Shown here one piece after another: positions 24,597 through 35,100 of a stretch of 64,000 nucleotides of DNA (its first letter is position 1; each line of letters begins with the position of its first letter). Made by a program: the position numbers and the translations under genes. Origin of the DNA: Methylomonas paludis (GTDB taxonomy: Bacteria > Pseudomonadota > Gammaproteobacteria > Methylococcales > Methylomonadaceae); the NCBI RefSeq assembly GCF_018734325.1, contig NZ_CP073754.1:2170001-2234000 (forward strand), given 5' to 3'. The notes under the pieces are model-generated. The model was given only the letters and a program-made list of their open reading frames with translations. It was not told the origin of the DNA and did not search any database.

Positions 24597-26735
24597 TCAA
24601 TCATCAAAAGCCCCAAAACCGTCAGGATTCCTGCCATCCTTAAGCATTGTAAATTCTTTAAGAAACTGAGAAACCGCAACTGTAGCAAATTCTGGAACCC
24701 GTCCCTCTGATTCAATTTTCTGAAGTCTTTCAGCCACTGTATCAATTTCTAGGTATTCATCCAACCATTTCGGGTTTAGTCTAGGCTGGTTATGTACTGC
24801 CCAAGCACCAAAAGCTTGCCCTCTTGACTGAGTTAAAAAATGAGATAGGAATATGAGTAGTTGCTCATCAGAGTTAACTTCATTCGTACACCAGACTTTT
24901 ACCTCATCAGGAGAACCAAACTTTTGCCATAAACGCAATATCCTTGAAAACTGTGAATTGCTCAATAATTCAGATGAATCAATGCTTCTTATTTTTTCAA
25001 TCCAAATGGATTTTAATTCATCGACACTGTTTATATCCAGTAACGAAAAACTATTAATTTCAGATTGTTTAGAAATTTCCTCCACAAAAATCCCCAACAT
25101 ATAGCTCTGAACACCTATCGCGTGGCCTTGGTTAAAACCATTTTTAAAATATTCCGAACGTTGAAAGTTTTCTACTCGCTTGAGCAGGTGATAAATGATT
25201 CTTCCAACCCTTTGTTCATTTCTTAAATCAAATCCACCAGTGTTATCGCTTGGCAAACTTAACTTGTCACCAATATTTAAAAGCTCATTACAAATAATTG
25301 AAATATGTTCAGCAGGAATATCTTGTTCTACATAATCCATCAACCGTTCAAGTATTGCTCGAACCTTTGAAAGCCCATCAGGTCTTTTTACAAGACAAGC
25401 GGAACATAATTTTTCACCAAATAAGTTTGGCGTTATTACTGAATTGAGAATATCCAATATTTCGCTTCTTCTTATTTCTCCATCGGCGATAGATAATCGG
25501 AAGTAAATTGGGAATAAGTCTGGAACACAAACACGCTGACTTTTACGCCAAATTGCTATCCATTCTCCACCATACCCTGTATCCTCAGTTTTTGGAAATA
25601 TCCTCTGAATTAAAGCCATGGTACTTGCTTGCAAGTTTTCAGGGACATTCTTTTGCCAAGCCGCATGAAATTCCTGCGTAGTATTGTCCCTGCTTCCGCC
25701 GTAACGATTGTCTGGTTTATGGCCAGCAAATTTATCCTGATTAGATCGAACAACGTCATATACACCAGGCAGAAAAACCCGTAAAGCTTCGATGGCAATA
25801 AAGTCAACTGGATTTACCTCACCGACGACCGTAGGATAAGTTACTGACAAGGTATTTATAAAACGCACAATATCTCTAGGCACTTTTATTAGCTGATTAA
25901 TGCCTTCATAAAAAACATTGGTCCAGTACGAGTGATCCAACATACCGTCTGGTGTTGCAATCAAGACTTCATCTAGCCGTTTAAATAATGCACTTTGTAA
26001 CGAGACTCGATCAATTGGTGGCATTTCAAAGGGTACTTGAATTATTTTCTCCAGAAACCGTTCACCGGGTAAACCTGTCTGTTGATTTATAGCCTTAACG
26101 GCCACTTCTCGATCAAATGCCAAGAGGTATATGATGTGAGGAAAATCAGCCAGCGCCTTAATCACTGTGAATAGCTGACGCACTTCTTCAGGTGTTAATC
26201 TATCAATATCATCAATAATTACCAGAACTCGTTTGTTTTCTTTTAACAAAACCTCAGAAATCATTTTCTTAAGGGCTGGCACGTCTTTGGGTTTGGGCGC
26301 AATCAGTTTTAAACCATGCCCAACCACGCCGCCAACGCCAGCTACCGCTCCGGCAAGTTCAACCAAACCACCAATACCTTCTGAAAAATCCGCCAAAATA
26401 CCAGCTAACCCTTTAAATCCAGCATATTTTTCAGGCAATACAGCCTGCAACTGTCCTAAAAATGCACGCGCCAGATTTTCTTGTCCTGAAAACCACCAAG
26501 GATTAAAAGTGACAACTACAGGCCTTTTGTCTTCATCTTGTTGATCAAGATAATGTTGTACATAATTTAATACAGTTGATTTCCCTGACCCCCATGGACC
26601 ATAAAGTGCAAGAACCAAACCATCATTACTTGGATAACGACTGATACTTTGTGCCAGGTTTTTAGCGAATGGAGCATGACCGAACAGATCATCTTCAGGG
26701 TCTATGCTTGGGCGGTCTGCAGACAGAGCAGTCAT
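24597..26735 (-). CDS. KAP-family P-loop NTPase
   Basis: 712 residues. Walker A GPWGSGKST near residue 49 and Walker B VLVIIDDIDRLTPEEV near 174 are the KAP NTPase signatures. Hydrophobic Gly/Ala/Val-rich residues near 110-130 (GGLVELAGAVAGVGGVVG) fit the membrane-dipping insert common in this family. KAP NTPases often occur in defence islands, but the role is unsettled. ATG at 26735 is used (MTALSADRPSIDPEDDLFGH); the opening to 26843 overlaps drmMI too far. The start lies 19 bp after drmMI, inside the DISARM operon. It is not one of the defined class 1 DISARM genes. Confidence 0.87.
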   Translation of the reverse strand: MTALSADRPSIDPEDDLFGHAPFAKNLAQSISRYPSNDGLVLALYGPWGSGKSTVLNYVQHYLDQQDEDKRPVVVTFNPWWFSGQENLARAFLGQLQAVLPEKYAGFKGLAGILADFSEGIGGLVELAGAVAGVGGVVGHGLKLIAPKPKDVPALKKMISEVLLKENKRVLVIIDDIDRLTPEEVRQLFTVIKALADFPHIIYLLAFDREVAVKAINQQTGLPGERFLEKIIQVPFEMPPIDRVSLQSALFKRLDEVLIATPDGMLDHSYWTNVFYEGINQLIKVPRDIVRFINTLSVTYPTVVGEVNPVDFIAIEALRVFLPGVYDVVRSNQDKFAGHKPDNRYGGSRDNTTQEFHAAWQKNVPENLQASTMALIQRIFPKTEDTGYGGEWIAIWRKSQRVCVPDLFPIYFRLSIADGEIRRSEILDILNSVITPNLFGEKLCSACLVKRPDGLSKVRAILERLMDYVEQDIPAEHISIICNELLNIGDKLSLPSDNTGGFDLRNEQRVGRIIYHLLKRVENFQRSEYFKNGFNQGHAIGVQSYMLGIFVEEISKQSEINSFSLLDINSVDELKSIWIEKIRSIDSSELLSNSQFSRILRLWQKFGSPDEVKVWCTNEVNSDEQLLIFLSHFLTQSRGQAFGAWAVHNQPRLNPKWLDEYLEIDTVAERLQKIESEGRVPEFATVAVSQFLKEFTMLKDGRNPDGFGAFDD

Positions 26736-26754
26736 AGTTAAATACCCCTGTTCA

Positions 26755-29700
26755 TTAAAATAAGTCCATTTGACCGCTATTCTCGGTCGCTTTAGTTTTC
26801 CGTTTGCCTCCAGATCCAGAAGTTTTTGCGACTTTCTTTTCATGCAAACCGGCCGCGACCTCTTCGGCGTAGTGCTTGTGATTCAGTTCCAGCAGTCGGT
26901 CAAACACTTCAAGGCGGACGGCTTCGCTGATGGTATAGCGGATGCCTTGTTTGGTTTCGTGGAAACCGTGGTTAAGATTTAAGTCTTGCCAGCCATAAGC
27001 GTTTGCTACAGCTTTGTCCATTTCCACATGCAGGCGTCGCATTTCAGCTATGTCGGCGGCAGTTTCACCGGTGTTGTGAAAACGGTTATAAGTTTTGGTT
27101 AAACCTTCTTGACGCATTTGCATTATGAGCTGCCGATATTGGCAATAGCATTCGCCTATGGTTTCCAAATCATCTAAAGTTGCGGGGAATGGGAAAGTTT
27201 CGAAACAATCTGAGGCAGTGTACCTCAAATCTCCTTTCATTGAAGATGCCAGATTTCTAACCCATATTTCATGTATAAAACTTTGCATAACAGCAAAGTG
27301 TTTCGGTTTATCTAAGGCAAACACATATGTCGCATGAGAAAAAACTGGTGAAGCTTCTGACATACTAAAAGCTAGAGTTCTACTTGTCGCGGCAACAACT
27401 AAAACTAGCTGCTTATCCGCTATAGCCGTATAAAGCTTATCCCTTCTGTCCCAAAACTTCCAAAAGCAGTATTCGTGGATTTGTTTACCTTTTGCAACAA
27501 GTATATCCCTATCTGCCTTAACTCTTTCGTTCACAATTTCAATCAAATCTGGATAATCTTCTGCAACTGGATCAGGATAATCAAAAGGTACATAACCGGC
27601 TCGTAACCACTGTTTTCGCTGTTCTTCATTTGCTGAAACCCACGCACCATCTACTGTGCGATTAAGTGGAAAATTGCGAAAATTGATGACCCAACGTGAC
27701 GGCGATTGGTCGGGACGGCTATTTAAATCTTCACCGTTTAGATAAGGAAGTAGACAATCCTTGTTTTTCGGGTTTCGAACAATCAATTCGGTGGCTTCTT
27801 CAGGATCAAGCACAAAACCCATACCCAAAACAATAGATCCCTGAAATGACTTATTTTCGTTGGCTTTTAAGCGATATGGCTTACCATGTAAACGTCCTGG
27901 TGGCGTTAAGAACGGCGTGATGCCGGCTACCAACGCATCATTTAGAACGAAATCACCCGCCCAAACGCCGCGATAAAGCCAAACGTGAGCCACTTCTAAA
28001 GTCGCCTCACCCGGCCAAGGCCGGGATGGCACGGCTCGCGGAATGCTAAAACCCGCTTCCGTCAGTTGATCTAAGCCTACTTCCCTGCTGTCGCCCTGTG
28101 AGATGGTGTTAGTAGCCAGCAATCCAGCTGTGCCTTTTTCTTTCAACAATTGCCGGATACGCAAGAAAAAATAAGCGCATAAATCTGCACTGCCTCTTAT
28201 TCCTTTAGCAAGATGTGCAACCAAATATTCCTTATAATCTGATCCCAAAGATGCGGAAAATTTTTTTCCACCAACAAACGGCGGATTGCCAACAAAGGCA
28301 TGAAAACCGCTTGCACCGGTAATTTCCGGAAACGCCAACGCCCAATGAAAACAATCCCGTTTACCCAATTGCTGTTGTGCATAACCTTGTAGCTCGGACA
28401 ACCCTTGAGCCCAGTACACCATCATATGATCGACCAATTCGTCACGTTTTGCATCGTATGCCCTATCGCTTAAACCCTGTAATTCCAACACAATCAACAC
28501 ATCAGCGGCAGCATTCAGCTTGGCGACAGTCTCTTCGGCTTCGACAAACAACGCCACTTTCGCTGCGATCTGATCCGGCGTGTCTGACGGCATCACTTCC
28601 AGCGCTTCACGCTTGGTTTTTGCATCGTCGATGTGCCTCCATAAATTCATAGTCGCAAACGAGGTTTGCTTGGTTTCCTCCGGTCGTAAACTGAAATACT
28701 CCAGTTGCTTTACCGAGGTAATGCCCAATAGAGAATCACCGCATTTGAAGGCATGATCCAAGAAGGTAAATGGTCGATGTTTATCAATGGTAATCAGCCA
28801 CATGGACAGCTTAGCCATTTCCACCGCCATCGGGTTAATATCCACACCATACAGGCAGCGATCCGCCACCACCCGCCGGGCTATGGCTATGCGTTCATCA
28901 GCATCATCGGGAATCAAGCGTTCGCTGGGTTCGGCTTTGGAAAACTCGCCCTCCGGGCTGATCAGCACTTCACCGGGATGTATACGTTCCTGATTTTCCC
29001 AGGCTTCCACCAAGCGTTCGGCCAGAAAGCGGCAGGCTTGCACCAGAAAAGCGCCGGAGCCCATCGCCATATCGCAGACTTTGAGTTCCAGTATTTCCTT
29101 AGGCGTCTTCAATCGCCATTGTTCCCGCGGCCAGCCCTCCGCCGGGCCTTGGTAAACTAGCGGCTCCAAGGTATGTTGGACTATGGGCTGCGTCAGCGAC
29201 GGCGGCGTGTAATGCGTGCCGGTGCTGCGTCTGGTGTTGCCGGCGGTGACGTAGACGCTGCCAGCTAATACCACCAAGGGGCGCTCGAAAGAATCTTCCC
29301 GAATCAATGCGGCGAAAGGCAACAGCCGGGTGAATAAATCCTGATCGTGATGACAGGCAATCAACAGTTTGTGCTGATCCAGTTCCAGATCCGACTGCAG
29401 GGCTTTCCGCAGTGCGGCCGGGGAACGTCCGGTTTCTTCCTTGAGAAAATCGATTAATTTATCCTGCCCTTGCGCCAATATATCTTCCAGCGTGGCCAGA
29501 GGGATTTCCGCCTGTTTTTTTGCGGCGCATTTAATGCCTAAGATGATTTCACCGGCGCGGACTCCAGTATGATCCAGCAAACCTTCATAAACATGACCAA
29601 TTTGCTCCACACCCAAGGCGCGAAAAGAGACGCGACGGGTTTCGGTAACGCCGCCGGCGCTGGACTTGCTGCGCAAGCGTTGCAGAGAGTTAAGCAAATG

Positions 29701-30897
29701 CAAAACCACCCGATTATTGACCGCCAAAGGTTCGGCCAGACTAGTGCGCCAGTGACTGCCTCTATCACGACCTTCCAGAAACGGATAACGGTCAGGATCG
29801 AACAAGGAGCCACCATAGGCTTGCATCAACAAATCCTGATGATTTACCCCGCCATGCACAGCGCGGAAGCTTGCCAGCAGTCGTGTCCAAGCGTCGTAAC
29901 GGCGTTCCAACACTTCTTCACCATAACGGTCAGCGACTTCCTGCAATTGTTCCTGCAAGGTGGAGACGGCATAATTCTCATCATAGAGCGGCTTGCCTAG
30001 GTGTAACAGCTCGCGTTCTTCCGCGGAAAACAGAAATACCAACCGCATCATCACAGTCAGAGCGGCTTCATATTGATTTTTAGCGCTGACGCCTTGCAAT
30101 AAGTTTTGATTGTTTTCTCTGTCCAATGCATCAAAAGATTGCACCAATACTTCCACGGCTTCCCGTACCTGATTGCCCAGCTGGTCGGTAACTTCTTGCT
30201 GGTCTTGGGCGCTTTCCTTGAGCATAGCCAGTAAAGTGTTATCCGCGGCAACACCGAAAAAACGGTGGCTACCCAACAGGGAATGAAAAGCGCGGAGGGT
30301 AATCGCTTCATCCAGCCAGAGACTGGCATCCCATGTGGCATAGCCGGTGATTTCGCCACGCGGCGCATAGACCAGCAACCAATGTTCGCCATTGGTAACT
30401 AAACCCAAGGCAACCCCAGCACCGTGCAACAGTTCCATCATGCGGGTGGCGGGTGTGGCTTTCCAGTGTTTGCCAATCAGGGGTTTGTCGAGCAGTTGTT
30501 CCCGCGGATAACAGACAATCAGCAGTTGCGCCTGGCCGGCGTTTTCTGTACTTGCGGGTGACAGCAAAGCAAAATCCGGGCGCAAAGTTTCTGCCATTTC
30601 CGGCAGACTGGCTTGCAATCCTCCGGGTATGGCTTGACCTTGAGCAAGCAGTTCCGGCGGAAAGACTAATAACTGGCTAAGCACATGCTCTATCCAGGCG
30701 TGTTGAATGCCGGGCGCATTGGGTGCTTCCTGCCATTGCTGATAAACGGCGCGTAAGGCTTTGGCTTGTATCGGGTCACGGACATCCAGACCTTGCGGAA
30801 ACACCCGCAGTAACACTGGTAGCGAGACGAACGGGCCGGAAACCTCTACTAAAGACAACCAATCGGCATGATGGCGGGGAATACTGGGATGGCTCAT
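26755..30897 (-). CDS. drmMI: DrmMI, DISARM class 1 adenine-specific DNA methyltransferase
   Basis: 1380 residues, a large Type IIG/PglX-like enzyme. SAM-binding motif I MGSGAFLVQACRF lies near residue 612, CLYGVDINPMAVEMAKLSMW follows, and the catalytic NPPFVGGKKFS (N6-adenine type) is near 872. The N-terminal region and the C-terminal target-recognition part are long, as in the DISARM class 1 methylase. It should mark host DNA so DISARM spares it. ATG at 30897 overlaps the drmD stop (ATGA). The recognition site cannot be read from sequence. Confidence 0.92.
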   Translation of the reverse strand: MSHPSIPRHHADWLSLVEVSGPFVSLPVLLRVFPQGLDVRDPIQAKALRAVYQQWQEAPNAPGIQHAWIEHVLSQLLVFPPELLAQGQAIPGGLQASLPEMAETLRPDFALLSPASTENAGQAQLLIVCYPREQLLDKPLIGKHWKATPATRMMELLHGAGVALGLVTNGEHWLLVYAPRGEITGYATWDASLWLDEAITLRAFHSLLGSHRFFGVAADNTLLAMLKESAQDQQEVTDQLGNQVREAVEVLVQSFDALDRENNQNLLQGVSAKNQYEAALTVMMRLVFLFSAEERELLHLGKPLYDENYAVSTLQEQLQEVADRYGEEVLERRYDAWTRLLASFRAVHGGVNHQDLLMQAYGGSLFDPDRYPFLEGRDRGSHWRTSLAEPLAVNNRVVLHLLNSLQRLRSKSSAGGVTETRRVSFRALGVEQIGHVYEGLLDHTGVRAGEIILGIKCAAKKQAEIPLATLEDILAQGQDKLIDFLKEETGRSPAALRKALQSDLELDQHKLLIACHHDQDLFTRLLPFAALIREDSFERPLVVLAGSVYVTAGNTRRSTGTHYTPPSLTQPIVQHTLEPLVYQGPAEGWPREQWRLKTPKEILELKVCDMAMGSGAFLVQACRFLAERLVEAWENQERIHPGEVLISPEGEFSKAEPSERLIPDDADERIAIARRVVADRCLYGVDINPMAVEMAKLSMWLITIDKHRPFTFLDHAFKCGDSLLGITSVKQLEYFSLRPEETKQTSFATMNLWRHIDDAKTKREALEVMPSDTPDQIAAKVALFVEAEETVAKLNAAADVLIVLELQGLSDRAYDAKRDELVDHMMVYWAQGLSELQGYAQQQLGKRDCFHWALAFPEITGASGFHAFVGNPPFVGGKKFSASLGSDYKEYLVAHLAKGIRGSADLCAYFFLRIRQLLKEKGTAGLLATNTISQGDSREVGLDQLTEAGFSIPRAVPSRPWPGEATLEVAHVWLYRGVWAGDFVLNDALVAGITPFLTPPGRLHGKPYRLKANENKSFQGSIVLGMGFVLDPEEATELIVRNPKNKDCLLPYLNGEDLNSRPDQSPSRWVINFRNFPLNRTVDGAWVSANEEQRKQWLRAGYVPFDYPDPVAEDYPDLIEIVNERVKADRDILVAKGKQIHEYCFWKFWDRRDKLYTAIADKQLVLVVAATSRTLAFSMSEASPVFSHATYVFALDKPKHFAVMQSFIHEIWVRNLASSMKGDLRYTASDCFETFPFPATLDDLETIGECYCQYRQLIMQMRQEGLTKTYNRFHNTGETAADIAEMRRLHVEMDKAVANAYGWQDLNLNHGFHETKQGIRYTISEAVRLEVFDRLLELNHKHYAEEVAAGLHEKKVAKTSGSGGKRKTKATENSGQMDLF

Positions 30898-33800
30898 AGC
30901 TTACCCCCGGTAATTTCCAGCACAGCTTTACGCGGTATCAACCAGGTGACCGCCACCGGAAATAAACGGGCACTGGGGTTGGCGAAGCGGGCGCGGATAT
31001 GCTCAGCTTCGCGGGCGATTTCGTCCGGGATTTCCGCTACCCGACGGCGCAAGGCGGACAAATCGCGTTCATGCTGTTGCTTGCCTAGGTCGTCATCCAT
31101 TAAGAATATATCGAGTTGCTCTATTTGTTGCGGGGCCAGTTCGGCCTGAATGGAGCGGAGTAATTCAGTCATGATGGCAGTCATCTTGCTAACTTCGGAT
31201 TCTGCACGTTCTTGCAGAGTTTTTTCCAGGTTTTTGGTGCGCTCATTACAGCGAGCATCTAAGGCTGCCAGCAATGCCTCTTTATGATTGGGCCAAAGGT
31301 TTTGAAATCGGGCTTCAATTACGGCCGTCGCGGGAATTTCCGTAGTGGCTTCAAAGGCGGTTTTGGTTTGACCAACATTTAACCTGTTAAATTTACCACC
31401 GTTAAGAGCGCCACCGGCAATAATGATTTCTTCATGCAATCTATGGTTATCGCCGCCTAATACCACGATACGGCCATGGGCGATCAGCACCGGATGGCTT
31501 AAGGCAGAATCGTCGGTTATGCAGGCGGACACGCGGGATAAATGCTTGGTTTGACTATCCAGCGACCAGATTTCGGCGCGGAGCAGCCGCAAGCACATTT
31601 GCACCAGTCTGTGGTTAAGGTGCGCCAGCACCACATCGTCTCTGCCGGTGGCTAAGCAGGCATCAAATACTATGGGTCGGCGTTTTTTGCTGTGTGGATG
31701 ATCAAGACCATCGACGCAGTGCGCCCAGCTATTGGATAGGGCCGGCAAATGAAATACCGGGCAGGTTTTACGTAGACCGGTGGGATCGGGCCAGATACCG
31801 TCTATCTCTAGGGGGATTAAGGCGGGCTGCTCGGCCAGTTCCAGGCCGACACGCACAACATTTTCGACATGCTCAGGGGTAAGATTCAGGTCGTGCTGGG
31901 TCTGGTGTAACTGGCCGGCGAGTTTTTCCAGTTGTTCACGCAGTTTGCGCTCAAATTTGAGCATGCGCCGCACCGGTTCCGCGTCTAGTTCCGCGCGACT
32001 GGTATCCAGTTGCTTGCGTTTACCAAGCATGGCTTCTTCTACTTGCTGGGCAATCACCGGGCCGACTTTGCCAAGATCTTCGCGGATGGTTTCCACTTTT
32101 AGCGCGGCGCGCATCAGGAATTCCAAATCCGCTTCCAACTCCCCTACTTTGCCGACTGATTGCGCGGTTTTAAAGCCTTTGCCGACAAAATGGTGGATAT
32201 GCACTTCATCAGCTTTTTGTCCGTGCCTATCTACCCGGCCATTACGTTGCTCCATGCGATTAGGGTTCCAGGGGATTTCAACATGGATTAAGCGCGAACA
32301 GTAGTTTTGCAGGTTGACGCCTTCCGAGGCGGCATCGGTTGCCAACAGTATCCGCACCGTGGACTCTTTAGGGTGGGTCTGAAAAGCGGCTTTGATCGCT
32401 TCGCGCTGATCATTAGGCATACCGCCGTAAATCATGGCTAGCCGGTCATTTTCGGCAAATCCTTGTCTGGCAAACAAATCGAACAGCCATTTTTGCGTGG
32501 CGCGGTATTCGGTAAAAATGATAACGCGTTCTTCATTCCAGACACCCTCAGGACGTAAGGTGTTTTTAAGCCAGTTAATCAGGGTATCGGCTTTGCTGTC
32601 CGGGCGCTGGCTGTTCTTGACGGCGTAGTTACTGAGTTGCTGCAGCAGTTGCTGTTCTTCGGCAAGCAAGGGCGATAGCGCCTGACTGATGGAGCTGACC
32701 GCTTCGGCGGTTTCTAGTTCGTATTCTTCATCGTCGGCGTAATCGTCGGAAAAATCAGTGATGTCGCGGCTATAATTGATGGCTTTGGTTTTACTGCCAA
32801 CACTGGCAATATGTTTTTCCAAGGTACTGCCGAAGGCCGCCGGGGATGAAAAGAGACGCTTTTTGAGTAGTTTCAGCACAAATTCGGCGGCCATGCGTTC
32901 GCCGTCACTGGTCGCCTGTTTCAGTCGTAATTCCGAATAGCGTTGCAAGGCTTTATGGGCCTGACGCTCTTCCTCGGTATAAGGAACTTCCAGATGTTTA
33001 ACTATACGTTCGGCAAAGCGCCGGCTGCCGTCCCAGCGTAGCTTGAGTTCTGACTTCATGCGCCTGACCATCACTGCTTCGAGCTGGGCGCGATCCGGTG
33101 TGATGGCTCGGGCGAAACGCTGGCTGTCCAGCAATTCCAGCAGCGCGGCGAAACTTTCTCTGTAGCCGTTATGTGGGGTGGCGGATAAGAATAGTTTGTG
33201 TTCAAAATGCGGAGCTATTGTTCGCATGGCCTGGGTGCGCATGGAATCGGTCGCGTATTTGCCGCGGCCTGAGGGAGCGATGTTATGGGCTTCGTCGACG
33301 ATCAACAAATCGTAAGCGCGAGGGTAAGTTGGCTCATCACCCGCGGGCAAGGTTTCCCGAAATGAACGTAAAGGCCGTTCACGCTTGAGATAATCGGTAG
33401 AGGTAATCAGCCGCGGAAAATGCGTCCAGGGATTGACGTGTATACCGCGCTTACGTCGCAATTGGCTGATGGCGGCGCTATCGATAATACGGAATTCCAA
33501 GCCAAATTTATCGCGCATTTCTTCTTTCCACTGCACTTGCAAGGAAGACGGGCAGACTATTAACACCGAGCGTACCCGGTGGCGTAAGATCAGTTCCTGG
33601 ACTACCAAGCCGGCTTCTATGGTTTTGCCTAAACCAACGTCATCGGCAATCAGCAGATTGACACGCGGCATAGACAGCGCCCGGACTACCGGATCAAGCT
33701 GGTAATCGTCTACTTCGATACCACTACGAAATGGGGATTGCAGTGCGCGATCATCGGCTTGAGAGACTGCACCCCAGCGAACCGCATCCAGAAAAGCTTG

Positions 33801-34055
33801 AAGGCGTTTCGGGTGATCAAAGCTGTCTGGGTTAGGAAGTGTGGATTTTTCGTGAACCGAGGTTCCAGGTTCCAGTTCCCAAATTACTTGCAGTTCTTCG
33901 CCTAGACCATCGTCCTCTACTGAAGAAAGTTTAATAAGATGACTGGTTTTACCTGATTCTGTTACCAATCCAGGGGCTGATGGGATGATTTCAGTGACGA
34001 CGAAGGGGCGCTTACGCACGATGGCAAGCTGTCCGATTTCTGGTGTCGTCTGCAT
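30894..34055 (-). CDS. drmD: DrmD, SNF2-like helicase of class 1 DISARM
   Basis: 1053 residues. SNF2/superfamily 2 motifs: I ADDVGLGKTIEAG near residue 138, II LLIVDEAHN near 253, III LSATPHNGY near 290, and the C-terminal lobe IIFTEYRATQ, ATDAASEGVNLQ and NRMEQRNGRVDRHGQ. DrmD is the gene that, with drmMI, defines class 1 DISARM. It is first in the operon, so the promoter should be in 34056-34212. I see no unambiguous promoter boxes there. Confidence 0.92.
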   Translation of the reverse strand: MQTTPEIGQLAIVRKRPFVVTEIIPSAPGLVTESGKTSHLIKLSSVEDDGLGEELQVIWELEPGTSVHEKSTLPNPDSFDHPKRLQAFLDAVRWGAVSQADDRALQSPFRSGIEVDDYQLDPVVRALSMPRVNLLIADDVGLGKTIEAGLVVQELILRHRVRSVLIVCPSSLQVQWKEEMRDKFGLEFRIIDSAAISQLRRKRGIHVNPWTHFPRLITSTDYLKRERPLRSFRETLPAGDEPTYPRAYDLLIVDEAHNIAPSGRGKYATDSMRTQAMRTIAPHFEHKLFLSATPHNGYRESFAALLELLDSQRFARAITPDRAQLEAVMVRRMKSELKLRWDGSRRFAERIVKHLEVPYTEEERQAHKALQRYSELRLKQATSDGERMAAEFVLKLLKKRLFSSPAAFGSTLEKHIASVGSKTKAINYSRDITDFSDDYADDEEYELETAEAVSSISQALSPLLAEEQQLLQQLSNYAVKNSQRPDSKADTLINWLKNTLRPEGVWNEERVIIFTEYRATQKWLFDLFARQGFAENDRLAMIYGGMPNDQREAIKAAFQTHPKESTVRILLATDAASEGVNLQNYCSRLIHVEIPWNPNRMEQRNGRVDRHGQKADEVHIHHFVGKGFKTAQSVGKVGELEADLEFLMRAALKVETIREDLGKVGPVIAQQVEEAMLGKRKQLDTSRAELDAEPVRRMLKFERKLREQLEKLAGQLHQTQHDLNLTPEHVENVVRVGLELAEQPALIPLEIDGIWPDPTGLRKTCPVFHLPALSNSWAHCVDGLDHPHSKKRRPIVFDACLATGRDDVVLAHLNHRLVQMCLRLLRAEIWSLDSQTKHLSRVSACITDDSALSHPVLIAHGRIVVLGGDNHRLHEEIIIAGGALNGGKFNRLNVGQTKTAFEATTEIPATAVIEARFQNLWPNHKEALLAALDARCNERTKNLEKTLQERAESEVSKMTAIMTELLRSIQAELAPQQIEQLDIFLMDDDLGKQQHERDLSALRRRVAEIPDEIAREAEHIRARFANPSARLFPVAVTWLIPRKAVLEITGGKL

Positions 34056-34212
34056 TTTCTCTCCCTGATAAGCGATCTCTAACTGAATTGTGGGCTAGCA
34101 TCTTATTAAGTCCATTTTAAACCAATAAGGCTTTTAATAGGTGTTTCGATAACAAAACAGTGTTCGATTTATGATCAAACCTTGCATCTTCCGGTTAAAT
34201 CGCTAATTTCGT

Positions 34213-34677
34213 TCATTTTGGCGCGACCCACTTGGAATAATCCTGCACCTTATCCCGAATCTTGCCCAGCATATCCACTTGCCGCCTGATTTCGGCAAAT
34301 TCGGTTTCCAGCTCTTCGATAATCTCCGCCTCCCAGTCCGGTTCGTTTTTTAGCATTTTCTCCAGCGGATAGCGGTAACTGCGGCCTTTGCGGATATAGA
34401 TGGCAATCACTTTGTCCTCGAAATCTTTCCGAATTTTCTTGATCCGAAACCATTCAATGCTGAAGGACAGGCAGTGCTCTCTGCGGCGGATTCTGACGCC
34501 AATATGTCCCCGTTCCGATTTGTCATGCTGTTTTTGGCCTTGCGCCAATCTGGCCCAGTAATCGTCTACTAGCAACTTGGCTTGCTGATAAAGATCCTCA
34601 ATTTTCAGCTCTATCCAGGCCAGAAAATGTTCTTCAGTAAGATCGGCTACTATCTGTAAATCGTCATTGTGCAACAT
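34213..34677 (-). CDS. MobI-like mobilisation protein (provisional)
   Basis: 154 residues, strongly charged, with a helical C-terminal half rich in Glu/Lys. The core pattern GHIGVRIRRREHCLSFSIEWFRIKK resembles the FSIEWYR-type core of MobI(A/C) proteins, small factors that act at oriT in SXT/R391-type integrative elements and in islands mobilised by them. In those elements oriT lies just upstream of mobI, and here a 1-kb gene-free repeat-rich stretch lies upstream. The assignment rests on remembered family pattern plus context. Confidence 0.45.
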   Translation of the reverse strand: MLHNDDLQIVADLTEEHFLAWIELKIEDLYQQAKLLVDDYWARLAQGQKQHDKSERGHIGVRIRRREHCLSFSIEWFRIKKIRKDFEDKVIAIYIRKGRSYRYPLEKMLKNEPDWEAEIIEELETEFAEIRRQVDMLGKIRDKVQDYSKWVAPK

Positions 34678-34702
34678 CGTAAAAAACCTATATTTAACTT
34701 TT

Positions 34703-34723
34703 GGGATTTAGCATGTAAATCCC
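34703..34723. repeat. Perfect inverted repeat GGGATTTA/TAAATCCC
   Basis: Arms of 8 bp around a 5-nt spacer, 26 bp upstream of the mobI-like start. It shares its half-site with 35103-35122 and 35234-35256 but points the other way. Confidence 0.7.
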
Positions 34724-35046
34724 TAGTGAAAAAACGTGCAAAAGTCGGTTCTGTCTCTGAGTTTTGCCGGAAAAATTTAACGCAAAAACCTAGCAAACTA
34801 ATTGCTTATTAGTATCTGATTTCATTGGCAATATTGACGCAACCTATCTTTGTATTTTTGGTGGTTTTCCCTAATATAGGGTTTTTGGTAAAATTTTCAG
34901 TTTTCCCTATAATAGGTTTTTGCTAAAGCCATAATTTGTGTTGTACTGATATTTGTTATTTCAAATCAACAGCTTGCGCTAACCGATTTTCTTAGGGTTT
35001 TTAAGCCTAAAACTGTAGGTCTTCAAAACGGCAAGCGCAGAGTATT

Positions 35047-35066
35047 TTGCCGGTCATTACCGGCAA
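35047..35066. repeat. Perfect hairpin TTGCCGGT/ACCGGCAA
   Basis: 8-bp arms and a 4-nt loop (CATT). No T-run follows, so it is more likely a protein-binding or nicking-site hairpin than a terminator. Confidence 0.6.
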
Positions 35067-35100
35067 TATTGCTAAAAACCTACTTAGGATTTTTACCCTT

